Source: Bombus terrestris
Taxonomy: Eukaryota > Arthropoda > Insecta > Hymenoptera > Apidae
Direction: 5' to 3'
Assembly: GCF_910591885.1 (NCBI RefSeq)
Contig: NC_063270.1
Location: 2,046,001-2,110,000, forward strand
DNA: 64,000 nt
In this document: in pieces, positions 26,601-39,451 of the stretch
How positions within the stretch are numbered: position 1 is the stretch's first letter
Layout: the number at the start of each line of letters is the position of its first letter
The notes under the pieces: generated by a model
Seen by the model: the letters and a program-made list of their open reading frames with translations, nothing else
Told to the model about the DNA's origin: nothing
Database searches by the model: none
Made by a program: the position numbers and the translations under genes

Positions 26601-29600
26601 TTTTATTAGTAATTTAAATTTCTAGGTACGTAGTTCGTAGTTGAACCTTTTAAAATAATCAAAGGCGAGCCATAAATGTCATTTTTCTCATAAAACGAGA
26701 ATAATGATTCTGTATTGTGAAGTATTAGATGGATTTACCGTTCGATAACTAAAAGAGTTTGTGCTTCTCTCGACGTAGCAAATGCAGTGTCATCGAGGGC
26801 ATTCGTTGGTATTAAAAAACGCAGAGATTTCAATGTTGGTGCATACCACCAGAATACTTTTATTTTGTATTATAGAGGTTTCGTTAGAATGCAAAGTTAC
26901 ACGTATAATTCAAGCGAAAGCGTATTCGTCCCTTTATCGAATAAACTTAGGTACCAATTGTCTGCAAATCCTTGGATCTTCTATCCCTCCTTCGATTTCC
27001 GCAAAAAGATACGAAACTATTTGAGTGAATGCGTCGAATTTATTATAAATACTCACAACTTGATACGAAAAAGAAAAATCCGACGAATTATACACATAGT
27101 ATCTAACAAAATACGGAACGTTGTATTTCTTGGTAGAACGCGTAACTCTTCTTTTTTTTGCATAAAGTGTATAGCAGACACACGACTCTGCTTCGAGCAA
27201 AAGAATTAATTTTTCGAGAGAAAAAAAGATCACAAGTTAACACCAAATTGTGAATTTTTTTGCAACTTCCTTTTCTTCATATTATAGTATAACACACGTA
27301 TCTCTCTCTTTCTCTCCCTCTCTCTTTTCTCTCTCTCTCTCTCTCTCTCTTCTTTATTTTCGCTACCTCAGCCACTCACTTTCATCCCATATTTCTTCCG
27401 ACGAAGAAAAATGATAGTAGTGTATTTATTTCGGCGATTTAATCCTCTAAACGCCGGTAAGAGTCGCGTGGACCGTAGATAGCTTCGAGGATTGTGTATT
27501 TTATACGTTATATAGATCTATGCGTGATCAACACATTGGCTGCTATGAAGGTCTATAGTTGTCACTGACCTTATAATCATCATTGATTGTTATTGGCCAT
27601 GTTGAGATTAATTACAGCTTTTAGGTGAAATAAACAGTCATATTGGGAAAACCTTCGATAATTATTCAATGGTACAATATAAAGCACAACCGTCCCTTAA
27701 TTTACGCGAGTCTTTCTTTTTACGCGAAAGATTATAGCGCAATTTACGCGGCCAGAAAATATATTTTCCTAGAAGTTTAAAGGTAACAAGTGTAACTTAT
27801 TCTGTTGAAACGGGTTAGTGCTGTATGAGATACGAATAAAAGTTCGTTACGTTGTGCTAGTCATCATACGTGTATATATTTTTTCTTTTGTACTGATAGA
27901 CCTTATTTACGCGATTTTGGATTTACGTGAAGACGAATGCACATTGAACGGATACTCCGCGTGAATCGAGGGACGGTTGTATTAAACGAATCGTGAACAG
28001 ATCGCAGAATCTTAGTTTTTAATAAAGCGAAAAAGTACAAAATGTAACTATTCGGCAGTCAATGCGTTGATAATAACATTTACCAATTACTTAGAGTAAT
28101 AATTAACGATTTATAAATACATAACAATATAACGAGAAAATATAATTATTTAGCAATTGTTTTAGCGAAATGCGTTTTATGCGTAGCTTTCTTTATCATA
28201 CGAACAATGAAGAATGTAATTATTATACTCGATGTATGTGTACGTACGGATTGTAATATCGTGTTTGTGTTAATGTGCTATCGATTTTCGTCATTGTTTT
28301 GCCGATTCTATGGGTTAAAAACAGAAAGTCATACCAGGTGATACTCTGCAACAACTGCCAATCAGAGAACAAATCAGAAACAAATGGTACTATTAATTTA
28401 TCATTTTAAGAGGTCCGAAACACGACACGTCGTAATTATTCTCCGGTCGTTAGAAGATTAAGCAGCTTCGACGAAGTACTTAGTTTAATAACCTTTCGCG
28501 AGAAAAGCCAGCATCCGCGTAGATACTGTGTGGTTCTTGCATTACGATCACGTGTGATGAATCTTTAGATAATCTTTAGATAATTACTGGATTACGTGTA
28601 TTCGGATATTATTTCCATTATAACTTTCGAATTAGACTTATTAAGCGAGTTTTATGTGATTGAGAAACCTATGTTTTGCGAATGACATACGACTAACAAT
28701 AAGAGATTCGAACGTTGTGTAATAATTTAAAGTTAATGCCCAATGTTCGTAGAAAATTTGTAAATTTCTGTCACGAACGTATTTACTTTGTCGATAGAGG
28801 AATCTTAAAGAAAAATTTTTCTGCGACATAGGACAGGACATTGATCACTGCGCAAATATTTATGAAAATTTAAGATAAGAATAAAATAAGACGCGAAACA
28901 TGCTAGAAACTAGTTTGCATTAAGTCACATGTAAATCTGCTCTTCCTCGTAAAATGATATCCCATTTCGATAGATTGCTATATTACAGAGCACAATAAAC
29001 GATAGATATCAACAGCAGAACTACCTAAGACTAAAATATAAAATTTGTGTCAAAGAGAAAACAAAGAGGCGCGCTAATGAATTTACAAAATTTCTATAGA
29101 AAGAATACGTATTGCTAATTTCGATCATTCTGGTAGTTTTGGAATTAATCGTGATAACAGTGATTAATGTTTCAACCTGTTCTAAATATCCTACGATCCA
29201 TTAGACGATCAATAGCGATTTAGACGAATGTTCACGCTAAAGAGAAATTATATGATTGAATTGTATCTATTGCGTATTTAATGCGTCTAGCGATTTTATT
29301 GTATATTTTTACCTAACTGAATCTAACGGTCAGTTTCATCTTACGAGAATACACGGATCGTATGTGGGAATGTAAAAAAGAAGGAACGAGGAAAAAGCGA
29401 AAAATGCGACATTATCGTTTTCATTCGTTGTTGACAGCCAAATAGTTGAGGTTGAGATTCGAATGCCCGGGGAAAAGATTTATTGTAATGTAAAGTGCAC
29501 CATACACATGCATATATGTATGTATGTAATTGTTTTTAAAGATAATTGTGAACAAAAAGAGAAGTATAACAAAGATAAACTGATACGCAGAATCTTTATT

Positions 29601-30398
29601 TACGAAAAGGAGCAATTCAATATTATTAGATTTATAATAGGGGAGAGCACAGAAGAATCGACAGAAATAAAAATATTAGCGTCACACTCAGGCTTAGTCT
29701 GCTTCATTTTGGGAAGCTATCAGCTTTTCAGCATACTACAATTTTGTCTTTCCTGATTTTTGTGTCACCGTTGATAAGAAGAAATTCGAGAATCCGTAAT
29801 TCAATTTTGAATGTAAACACACACTGTGTGTGTGTGTGTGTCGATTAGTTATCTAAAGCAAGTATGTACAAAATACACGTTAATCGTGATATTACTTGAG
29901 ATAAAATTTGAATTCTAGTAAGTAAAAATCCACTAACGAATAAACGATAGAACTACGATTACGAAAATAGATCTCAGAAAATTGATTTTAATAAAATGAT
30001 AATTACGAATTTTCTTATTGTTTCCTGTTTAACAAATTGAGATCTTCCATTATGTACGAGATACAACTCCAACGTTCTTTAACACGTTGATTGTTACGGT
30101 AGTCGCCGGTGGTCGGTGTTTCTAAATATCTTAGAATGATAAAAATGAATGTTTAGGCCAAACGTATAAATGAGCAAATGTATGGCCGTAAAATCAATCG
30201 ATATGAAGACGTGAAAAAGAAAAATTGGTTTTATCTGTTGCAGGTGGTAGCCAATCGGTTGCCAGTTACGAGGACCTAAGTTCGAGTAGCTTTAGTTCGG
30301 CAAGCAGAGCTTCCCTGGATGCAAGGGGTTCGCCAACACCTTCCTATGGTGCTGAAAACATGATGGTCTTTCCTGGTGACAGTAGCGGATCCATTTGA
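11699..30398 (+). CDS. BCAS3: BCAS3 (breast carcinoma-amplified sequence 3, rudhira) homologue, complete coding region
   Basis: BCAS3 is a WD40-like beta-propeller protein linked to cytoskeleton, cell migration and, with PHAF1, autophagosome membranes. Coding exons: 11699-11821, 11889-12047, 12620-13032, 13112-13589, 13673-14013, 14079-14287, 14373-14658, 14739-14878, 15003-15152 and 30244-30398. All junctions are GT-AG, phases agree, and the product is 817 residues. Landmarks in order: SADSPRRG start, VVRTLRILP, CYASPGPNPNPVTLGTRWLAY, LGKGLRGLGETV, VAHFTAHSDAIVAMTFDLSG, HDFHVFRI, HHLYILHRGDTTAKVQD, RGTTHVFPVAPYGGP, the BCAS3 domain with WLSQVEIVTHAGPHRRLWMG, and a Ser-rich end with SYEDLSSSSFSS. 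The ATG lies 29 bases after an acceptor at 11668-11669, so the first exon is noncoding. Intron 15153-30243 is 15 kb and contains a large extra exon (see 16266). Confidence 0.95.
15153..16265 (+). other. BCAS3 intron segment before the large open exon
   Basis: About 1.1 kb following the GTAAGT donor at 15153. It ends with a good acceptor, ctttttctgttactag, at 16265. I looked for a small coding exon with a suitable phase (one leftover base) that could start a separate nested gene and found none that is convincing. Confidence 0.4.
16266..19378 (+). CDS. Large Glu/Lys/Ser-rich exon: alternative BCAS3 terminal exon or nested gene
   Basis: An uninterrupted frame of about 1037 codons starts at a splice acceptor (tactag, 16260-16265) and ends with TGA at 19376. 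The first in-frame ATG lies well inside, so an upstream exon is required. The BCAS3 exon ending at 15152 leaves one base, which joins in frame here (...APG then RRSVFERVGQPVTKVV). This suggests an alternative BCAS3 3' end of about 1800 residues, but a separate nested gene is not excluded. The protein is hydrophilic and probably disordered, with no membrane segment and a KKGNRSKKKKRR nuclear-signal-like tail. Two short motifs repeat: S-D-[DE]-D-[IM]-E-[HY]-I (at 17450, 17600, 17737) and WS-x-[IV]-V-KKK (at 18367, 18646, with a weaker third at 18870). AATAAA at 19858-19863 could end the transcript. I do not recognise the family. Confidence 0.7.
19379..23092 (+). other. BCAS3 long intron, part 1
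   Basis: AT-rich intron or, for its first 500 bases, the possible 3' untranslated region of the large exon. It holds a CA/CG microsatellite near 19877, a poly-A run at 20450-20465 and short TA runs near 21007. The many short open frames have no family signal. A GC-richer patch at 22380-22580 has no coding signature. Confidence 0.5.
19877..19935. repeat. CA / CG compound microsatellite
   Basis: A run of CA units, then about ten alternating CG units, then CA units again. Alternating purine-pyrimidine DNA of this kind can adopt the Z form. It follows directly after the candidate AATAAA at 19858. Confidence 0.9.
23093..23296. repeat. Three copies of a 68-bp tandem repeat
   Basis: Units start at 23093, 23161 and 23229 with gtttgt and contain gatgtgcgtaaagtacgag and gtaataattcttgc. 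They differ at a few positions. A fourth start at 23297 breaks off after five bases. Since 68 is not a multiple of three, the minus-strand frames across the array shift with each unit, so the apparent repetitive protein there is not a gene. Confidence 0.93.
23297..25255 (+). other. BCAS3 long intron, part 2
   Basis: AT-rich intron with a TA-rich run near 24685-24708. No exon, RNA gene or recognisable transposon is seen. Confidence 0.45.
25256..25513 (+). mobile_element. Solo LTR-like element, copy C (5'-truncated)
   Basis: This segment matches the right half of copies A and B (attaaccttg, acagcaata, aatctatttatagctct, attcaagggcacaataat) and ends with the same ATTACTTCAACA terminus. The left half of the element is absent, so no target duplication can be checked. 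It is more diverged than A and B. Confidence 0.6.
25514..27300 (+). other. BCAS3 long intron, part 3
   Basis: Very AT-rich. Two overlapping plus-strand frames near 26780-27209 (80 and 140 codons) show no family signal and no splice context, so I leave them out. Confidence 0.45.
27301..27351. repeat. CT microsatellite
   Basis: An interrupted CT run of about 50 bases on the plus strand, inside the long BCAS3 intron. Confidence 0.9.
27527..28071. mobile_element. Inverted-repeat element (outer), interrupted by a second element
   Basis: The ends 27527-27544 (atcaacacattggctgct) and 28054-28071 (ggcagtcaatgcgttgat) are inverted repeats with 15 of 18 positions matching. The 545-base unit has no long open frame, so it would be non-autonomous. 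The second element at 27687-27979 lies inside it, leaving about 250 bases of the outer unit. I could not identify a clear target duplication, so the family is unknown. Confidence 0.5.
27687..27979. mobile_element. MITE-like element with terminal inverted repeats (inner)
   Basis: The left end reads caaccgtcccttaatttacgcg. The right end, on the opposite strand, reads caaccgtccctcgattcacgcg; 19 of these 22 positions match. The unit is 293 bases with no coding capacity. The right flank begins TA and the left flank ends CA, compatible with a decayed TA duplication, as for Tc1/mariner/pogo-type elements. Further tacgcga motifs lie inside near each end. Confidence 0.7.
28072..30243 (+). other. BCAS3 long intron, part 4
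   Basis: AT-rich intron up to the acceptor ttgcag at 30243. A CA/TG run at 29817-29841 reads acacacacactgtgtgtgtg and can form a hairpin. No coding exon is visible before 30244. Confidence 0.5.
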
Positions 30399-33300
30399 GA
30401 TTATTTGAGATGCGCAGCCCTGTTACCGAAATGGTTGCGCTGTCTCAGATAAATCGTACAAGAATCGTTACTGGCTCTGTGCCACTGCAAGTAATTCCGA
30501 TTTTCTGCTCAAACAAACCGGGGACTTGCGGAGATAAAAAGGCAAAGGATAACTAAAGAAACAACAAAAGGAAGTATACCGCTGTGCCATTTCTGTCAGC
30601 TTTCTCCTCCCTCTCCCAAAAAATCTGCCCGCGACACTCGCGCGGTAACCAAATTTCTTTTTACTTCGAACCTTCTTGGAGGGACTATAGAGAAAACGCG
30701 AGTCGACCGAGGCGTTCGCTTGGAAAGAAGAAACTTCGAGGAAATTGTTTCGAGGATAATTTTTAACACTTAGATAAGATGCAACTAGGGTTTAGATATT
30801 TACTTATTTATATACGTTGATCGCTTTCTCATTAAAATTGGGTTTTCCGTATCTTTCTATCTCCTTAATGGATTAATTCGTTGACTGGTACCGTTAGATT
30901 GGAACAGAAGTACTCGTTTATGATCAACGATACCGGGAAAGGTTCGAGCGATTATCGTGAAAATATTCCACGAGGTTTTACATAGGTACGTATCTTGTAC
31001 GAACTTTTGACTGATCTGATAGATCTGTTAATTCGATCGATTCTCCAGCGATTGAAATGGAATTGACTATAGAATTTTATTGGTAAAGAACAGACCATGA
31101 TAATTAAAAAATGTATCCATTACATTGACGCGTATGCTTTCTGTTTCGATGAATATTTCCTTCAGGCTAATTTTATTTTATATAATAAATAATTATTATA
31201 TAGTATCGAGTGGGTTAAAGAAAAAGATGAGCACTATGCGAAAGACTTGGAACGGAGTTTCCCAAACTATCGCGAGTTATTATTCTTCTTTATAATAATT
31301 CAAATATCTGCGATCCTTCGTTACATTCGTATAAAAAGGCATTCTAAGATCACTTCATTTGTTTCTAAAAAAAAACTCAGTATTACAGCCATATAAAACT
31401 CAGAGTGATACTGAAATAAATAAACGCTGAAAATTGCGATGACAAAATTTCCTATGAAAATAGTTTCGGTGGTGAACAATTTTCTGTAAAAATATTCTGC
31501 AACCGTGCTGGGAATTATGATAGTTCGAGAATCCCAGGCGTAGAAGAAAAAAGTCTGCTTACACGAGACACGATATCAATTTTACAACGCGTGAAGTATT
31601 CTATTTTCGTACGATGTTAGATATGCTTAGAAGCCGAAAGGAAAGTGATAAACGGGGTCGAATAAATTTGTTTCTTCTTTCCGGCCATAAAACGCTTCGG
31701 TCAATGCGTCATATAAGATTGTACAAAATTCAGTGGCATAGGAGCGAACAGCGTTATTTTTGTTCGTTCTTGAATGGCACATGCTGTTCTAGAACACTAA
31801 GAGAAAAAAGAAGAAAAAGCAAAAAAAAAAAAAAATATGCGAGGTGATATAAAATCGCTGAATCTTTCTTTTCTTTCCTTTTTTGAAAGTTTTATATCAT
31901 AAGGGTAATTACGCATGATAATCGACCGTTTTTAATCGTATCTTCGTATATTACGTAGCTTTTGGTAACCACCGAATGACGAATGTAAACAAAAAAAGAA
32001 AAAAAATATTCTACTTCCAGTGGTAAAACAAACAAAAAAAAAAAAAGGATACAATTGCATTTTATACTCTTTAAGCGTAAGCGCGAGATTCGATTGTTAT
32101 CACTATACATATATAACGAGATTTGCTGCTTATTATGGAGCTTGAAAAATGTTCTTTGATCTTTTAATCAATGCATTTCTTCTTTTATTGATAACAATTT
32201 TAACCTTTATACGCGCCAAATGAGAGGGTATTGGGACGTGTTACGGTTATCGTTCAAATCTTTTAGTTTCATGCCACTATACGAGTTGCAGTCATGGCAC
32301 ATTTTTTTCTATTACAAACAGGTTCCTCTCGTTTCTTTGTCCGATCATTTTGAGGATCGATAGTAACCTCATGAATGTTTATACAAATTTCTGTCTCGCT
32401 TTAACTTTCAACTGCTTTTCAATTTTTTCGATTTTCTTGTTACATTTGAGGATTTTGTATGGAGAAGAAGAGAAGATCCGATGACTGCCTCTCGTATCGT
32501 TCGATGACCAATTTTTAGTACGAATATTTAAAAGAGGAAGTAAGAAAAAAAAAAAGTAAAGGAAACCGCGACATTTTATAAAAAAGGAAAAAAGAAAAGA
32601 AAAAACACCGAGAAAAATTGTTGAACAGTGGGAAAAAACGAAAAAATAACAAAAAAAGATAAGAAACTAAGAAAACAGAGTGTAATCACACATTTGTACA
32701 GACGAGATCAGTTTATACACGAATGATTGAGTTGCTTTTATGCGAAAGAATGCGGAGAATGCTGTATCGTGCGAACGGCCGGAAACGAAAGAGCCGTGTA
32801 TCTTTCTCTATCTATCGATTTCCTTCGATTCTTTTGAAACCATTCCCTTTTTTTTACATCGATTCACCTGTAAAAGTCGTGTAAAAATCCAAATTGAGAG
32901 CGCGTTTGTAAATGTGCAGCACGTCTGAAAGATAGAGAAAAAATAGTCGAATAAAAAGAAGAAACGGCAAAAAAAGAAAAACGAGAAAAACGGAAAGAAT
33001 CATTGCATAACGTTTTCAGAATTCGTTCTGACAGGACGCAAGGGTTTAACAAGGTTTCCTTGGTTCTGAAAGAACGACAAGATCGAACGCTGCAGTGTGA
33101 TAGCGAAAGCGAATCTCTCGTCCTCTTTCGGTGTTTCGGTCGATTATTCGACAACGAAACGATTCGGTGGCCGCTTCTTTTCGGATTCGCGCAAAAAAGA
33201 AAAGATATAACAGTAAAGGAACAAATTATTCAGGAATCGTGCTCGCGATCTGCATCTTCCGGACTCGAGAAAGCAATGTAGCACGAAGTTGATCAGCCAC

Positions 33301-36300
33301 GATGATCCTTCCAGTGTTGCTTTTACTGCAAGCGTGACGTTTAACGAAAAGATTCAAGTTTTGGAATGGTTCGAAAGGTAGAGAGAAAAGGACCAAGGAG
33401 AAGTTTTGCGAAGAAGCAACAGTGGAAGGAGTTTATTTAATAAGCGAGGTTTCTTATTCGAATGTGTCGTAGTCGCGTAAAATGAAAGTGGTGCTCTGTC
33501 TGTTGGAAAGAATTTATTACCGTGTTGCAGCGCGATGGACCCCGTACTCTTCGTTTTGATTTTTCTCATTGGTTATAGAAAAGTGTGATCTAGAGAAAGA
33601 ATAGTTTCATTTCTTGCATTAATATCTGGATTATCGTAGGCAAATTATACGATCTTGCTGTAAATTGTATCCTTTTGGTAAATAACTTTTATCGTTGATG
33701 CGGCTAGTTGAATCGAAAGTTGCAGATTTTCGTTTCCGTTTGCTGTCTACTGTGTAATAATAAGCGATAACATATTTTATATTAGAACAATCTATCAGCA
33801 CTGGTGTCTTATCCCAGGATACTGTACCAAGATCAAAGCATTTTATACAACTTTATACTTCCAAATTCGACAAACTAAGGAGCAATGCTGGCAAAATTAT
33901 ATACCAAAAGGGCACGATTTCTATTTAGCAATCTACAGTTATTTTTATTATACACGAATAATAATCCACTTCTATCTACCGCTTTTCTTGTATTTATCTG
34001 GTTTCAGTATAAATTAGCATCGTTAAAGAATAAAGTATAATCGAAGAATGTTCGATCGCTAGTGTTAGCGTAAACTGTAAAGTACAAATAGAAAATAGAA
34101 TCTCCGGAAGCGGTGCATAAGCGAAAGGGGTCCATCGATATTTCAGAGCCAGTGTAACGCGAAAAAGCGTCGTGTGAAACGTTGAAAACTCGACGGATTG
34201 AACGATGTGATGAGAAACACACGATAAGAGAACGTAGAAAGCTTCGTAGAGACTGTTAAAAAATTCGCATTCCCCTTTTACCGTAAGTTTCTACAAAGCT
34301 CAGCGTGTATCCGCGGTGGGTGAACGAAGTGTCAGAGGTGAAGAATAGAAGAATACAGAGGACGCAGAATGAAAGCTTTCCAAGGACACATCTGCTCGCG
34401 GCACGAGATCACAGAGAAACGGGTAAAGCGGCGTATGCAATATATTTTTCTACCTTTTACTTTCTAAAACGTCGTCTCATGTCGTTGAGAGATTCATTTT
34501 TATAGGGATCATAAGCGAGTTCGCAAGCTCCGATACGCGATGCACATTAGCAAGTCACACAATGATGGTCATTAAATTATATTGTCTAATATCGTATATG
34601 CAGAGCGATGCGTTGCATATTAATCCGGGTCGCATGAACGTTATGTCAAGAGATCGGCCGATCGAAATCTACAGCCAACAGCTAACGATTAGGCCGCGGA
34701 TCTTTATGCAGATTCATGTCTTTACAGATACAGACAAACAATTCCAACTCGAATGAAATAATGTTCTATTTTTTAAATGCAACAATATGCATCGTACTTT
34801 TGATTTGTTTAGAATTTGCATTTGTTCTTGTACATTTTTGCATCACTCGTATTTCTGATAAATGCATAAATATCCGCAGTTCACTAACGATTAACACGTT
34901 CATAATTCGTTAACAATAAGTCATAATATACGTCATATACAAGAATGTATGAAATTTCAGGTAATATATGAATCTGAGAAACCAAATTAATTAATTAACT
35001 CTATTTTTTGTTATTTTCTCAATATCGTTACACAAGTACGCGCTTAACATTTAATTCCCGAGAAACAAACGATGCATATTTGTAATACCATCGCTTTTCG
35101 ATTTATGCAATTGACCAACGTGTCTTCTGAACGACCCATATTTCCGACGCAAGGGCTAGTTTCAATCAAGTTAAATCTTGGATACTGAACGTGTTAATCT
35201 AACAGAGAGCTTTAAGAGAGTTATATAAGTAAGTGTAGCCGTTTCTCATATAAGTTCCCATTCATAGGCTTTCTGCGATTGACCTATTACGCGAGATTCT
35301 CAGATTCTGTAGCTTTCGAGTCGATATTCTTCTTTTTGCTTCTTTAATTGGACGCATCAAGCAGAAATTCCGGCAGATCTTCGCTAATTAGACACGAGAA
35401 ATTAAAACTTACGAGGACAATAATTATTTTTATAAAACTTTTACGTAAGATCGCGAGGATTTTTGCGACTTGTGTTAACGAACGAAAGTTTTAAGCATTG
35501 ACGTTTTAGCGAGACAAAACGGAACGCGTTTGAATATTCCACGCATTCTGTTCAACGTTTTTGTTCTAACTTATCCATTTGTTCGAATGTTGTCCGACAT
35601 TTCTTAGTGGCATATAAGCGCATGAAGCAACGAATTTGAAATTCTCGAATGCTTCTCGACTTCGCTTGCAGCGTGGCTTTTATCCGATCAAGAGAATGAT
35701 GAACATCTATTTTGCCGTAGCATGTCCACCAATGATTTCTTCGAAATTTGATACATGTTCCGTTCACCTTTCTTTTTTAGCGATTTTCGCATTTAATTTT
35801 TATCGACGGATGCATTTCGAGAGGTCGCAAAGAAAATGGTCTGCGTTTCTTGGCCTGATTCCATTCCGCATTTCTTTACTGTTACCTCTAAAAAGTGCCA
35901 ACGATCGAAAAATGTTTTTTGTTTAGCAGAAATTTATTGGAAGTTTCAGAAAAGCTATACAGAATGGACTGAGAAACGGCAATAGAGTTCAAAGGATAAG
36001 ATTGCGTCTCTCGTGAAAAACGAAAGGAAATCTTCCTGTCGATAATAGTACCGTTTATAAAATTGATTTTGAAACTTTGAAATTTAACACAAATTCAACT
36101 TAGCTTACGATTTGGGCAGATAATTTTCCTAAAATATTACCGTATTCGATAGATTTTATCAAAAACATTCCTTCTTTCTTATTCCATTATACATTCGGTC
36201 CATACTGTATATCACGAGGTAATCGATATTTCTGTGTTTCCACAAACGTAATGCTAACGATCATTTATAACGCTGCGCCATGCTGAAGTAAGTTTATTAA

Positions 36301-38944
36301 GCGAATACTTCGATTCAGTGTGTCGTAAGTCACAAGGATTGAATCTCAAGCAGATACGTGTATGTATGAAATTCAATAGATTCACTGTATGCTTTTAACT
36401 TTTGTACTACCAATCGACGAATTGCCTCCCCTTGTAAATCAACGTCTTTAAATGCTTGAAGCAAAAATTAAGATTTTCAGTCGTTTAAAACCGACGTGCA
36501 TTTCCATGTCTTTTGGTGGTACGAATGCCGATGTTTGGAGGAAGCGTTCAATACACGCGAGTTACCAAATTAATAATAGCAATACGCTTGCAGAGTACAA
36601 AGATAAAGTCAAGAAGAAAACGGGGATCTTCGCTTGGACGGTCAATTTTTTGGTTTTACACATTTAAGAATACAATATACGCATTTCTTTGTATGATAAG
36701 ATAAATGTTTGTTAGCACCGTCGATGCAAGTTATAATTTGTCTATCGATTCTTCCAGACATGAATCTTCACCTGAGATTTGTTCAGTAAATCGGACCATC
36801 AGATTATCATACGTATAGTAACCTATTGTACTGTTATCTTTTTGTTTGCTTTTCGGTATAAATTTCATACTGAGTCCATTATACGCGAGGATAATTTCAT
36901 TTATCTACCTATTAGAGGGCAGATGTTTATATAATACACGAACGTAACTAAAGAAATGGAAAGTAATATTATAAAAAAGTTATTATATCATAACGAATAT
37001 TTTACTTTGAATATTTTATACATTTTTGTATATTGTGTGTATTTTTTTATCTTTAAATTTCCTATAAATATATAAACACTCGCAATTATGCTGGAATTTT
37101 TGAACGATATTCCCTCGATGTATCGATGTTGATCAGGTTTTTCAAATCTGGAAGGGTCACGTACACTTTTTTAATGGTACAATTGCGTAAGACACAATCA
37201 CACTCGATGTTCGTGGAAATATTTATCTTTCGGTATAGCGAACTGAGATAGTTCGTTACAATGAGATAGAAATAGTGGAAGAAGAATGGATGTCACGGAC
37301 AAACATTCGTAATTTCGTTTCAGAGAGCAGTTGGCTGCTTAATCAAACACGTGAGATTATTTGTACGAGGACAATTTTTACGAATTCATCGATCTTTTTC
37401 CTAATTGTACAAGCACATTCGGAAGATCGAGTCTGAATCGAATCGCGTTAAAAATATTTAAAAATGAAGACAGAAAAGAAGCAAGTGTAGATTCTTTTTA
37501 TTTCTGTTATTTTTTCTGGATGTTAATATTACCGAAATTCCACGATAAATTTGTCGGATGATCTGATTGTATTGCGCGCAAATTGTGTTTTATAAAACCT
37601 CAAGGCTGAACAGGGTTGTCGCGTGCTTGGACTTTATTGTCTGTTTATTTCGTGTCACTATTTCCAGGTCTTTACACTAAGTGCTCTCGTTCAATTTCAG
37701 ATACGAATACTTTATTTAAGATAAGTATGTATTAAAGCATTTACTATTATCAAGCATTTCTTCTTTCTTTATAGAACTTACGATAAGCACGAACTTTCCA
37801 TTTTTGAAACACGTCTTTTCAGGAAGTTTATATCGCGAAGACACCCGAGAACATGGTTACAGGTAATAAAAAATGGTTAAAAAAATTTAACGCGTGATCT
37901 CAATTTTTATCATTTTTATCGTGTTGCATGATTGATAGGATACTTACTATTTCATTCTGAAATATAAATTTGACGAAAATATATTTTGATGTGCTTAAAC
38001 GGGAAATAAAATAAATGAAAAATAATAGCATAACCAACAAATTCGAAAGATTTAAGCACAGACAGATTATGATAGAAAAAGTTGAATCACTATTACGAGA
38101 TTGTTTCTGTTGATTATGTAAGCTCACAAGCGTAAGCACTTAGAAAAATGTCAAATGTTTGACGCACCGAAATAATTAATTCAAGTAGCCGAGTATGCCA
38201 TTTTCCGTGGGATAAACGGAGAGTGCATCCTCATCCCTGGGTTTCTGGGACGAGGACGTGATCGACCTCGAAATCTCGAGAAAACGGGGTGATCTTGCGC
38301 GTCATCGGCCACCGCCGATTATTAATTCGATCGTCGATCAATTATTGCTTTTCTCCGAAATGCCTTCCTTTAAGTAGTTCCGATAATTGGTATGCCATAA
38401 TTCTCTAGTAAATTACCACGATCAGTCTTGTATTTCAGTGTCACCAATGACTTATAGTACCTTAATTTTGGCAAAGAAGGCATGTTCTGTATAAAGATAG
38501 AGATATAGTCGCAAAGCAATCCATAGGGAACAGATCAACAGAATATTCAACATATTACACATAGAACGAAACAAAGCGATTACGATACTTCGTATCAACC
38601 ATGCAATCTCATAACGTTATCTCTATCACACGCCTAATAATTGTACCCATACACCATCATCGAAAGACCTATTCTCTTAAAAATGCAGTAGCTACAAAAA
38701 GTATTTACATATACGTTGATTTCGTGAAGCATTATTTTTTTATCGAGTTTTGTATACTTTCGTAATGCATAAATTTTCGTAGTCATAAGAGTACTATCGA
38801 TATGAAATTTGGTAGACGGTTTAATCAATTAGTATGTAAATGCTAAAATATATAAAAAATATGATGGTGAAAAGATACTTTTTATAGCCACTGTATAGAT
38901 CTATCTCTTCTAAAATCCACTTCAGGTACGTCACTGAATGAAAT

Positions 38945-38945
<1 letters not shown>
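30399..38945. other. BCAS3 3' end and gene-poor region
   Basis: The first few hundred bases are the BCAS3 3' untranslated region; its end is not defined. Beyond that I see only AT-rich DNA with scattered short frames on both strands, none with a recognisable domain. Segment 38170-38400 is GC-richer (gaccgcccgg-like composition, with cgtgatcgacctcg) and could be a conserved noncoding element. Confidence 0.4.

Positions 38946-38948
<3 letters not shown>

Positions 38949-38976
<28 letters not shown>
38949..38976. repeat. GA microsatellite
   Basis: Fourteen GA units, immediately before a GC-rich island that starts near 38980. Confidence 0.92.
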
Positions 38977-38979
<3 letters not shown>

Positions 38980-38989
38980 AAGAAGGTAG

Positions 38990-39451
38990 AAGATTGAGCG
39001 ACGAAAAGCGAAAATTGGAGGATCGAGTGGCAACGATAGTTCCAGGAGTCCTGTTACCTTTCTCCGGCGAACCAGAATTCTCCAGCAGGAGCAGCTACGT
39101 CGGCAGTTGCACGACAATTGGCAATCGGTCGAAAATAATAGACAGGCGGTCGGTGGGGTAGAGTTTCGGCTCGGCGGGGTGACGGAGGGGGATGAAAAAC
39201 GGCGTGAGGTCAGAAGAAAGAGGAACGGGCGTGCTTATCGTGCATCGTCTCCAGCTGCCTCGAAACGCTTCTCCAACGGCAAGCTAAGCCCGACCGGTGT
39301 CCCTCCACATCCGACCGTACTTCTCGATGTGCCTTGGCCAAGAGTACCTCAGCTGACATCGCAAAAACACTACCGATGGCACGACGTGTGTCATCGTGTA
39401 CTTACACTCGACCGCAGGATCTTCCAACCCATTCTCTCTAATCTTCTTTGA
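38990..39451 (+). other. GC-rich island with a 150-codon open frame, coding status unknown
   Basis: One plus-strand frame stays open from about 38990 to a TGA at 39451. It includes a coiled-coil-like segment (RILQQEQLRRQLHDNWQ) and then Arg/Pro-rich sequence. The composition stands out from the AT-rich flanks, as bee exons often do. No family is recognised, other frames are also open for part of the way, and no clear start or splice partner is seen. It may be an exon, a regulatory island, or chance. Confidence 0.25.

Noticed and set aside
26782..27233. Overlapping frames of 80-140 codons in the BCAS3 intron
   Set aside because: No domain, no splice context, and both strands are open at once, as happens by chance in this base composition.
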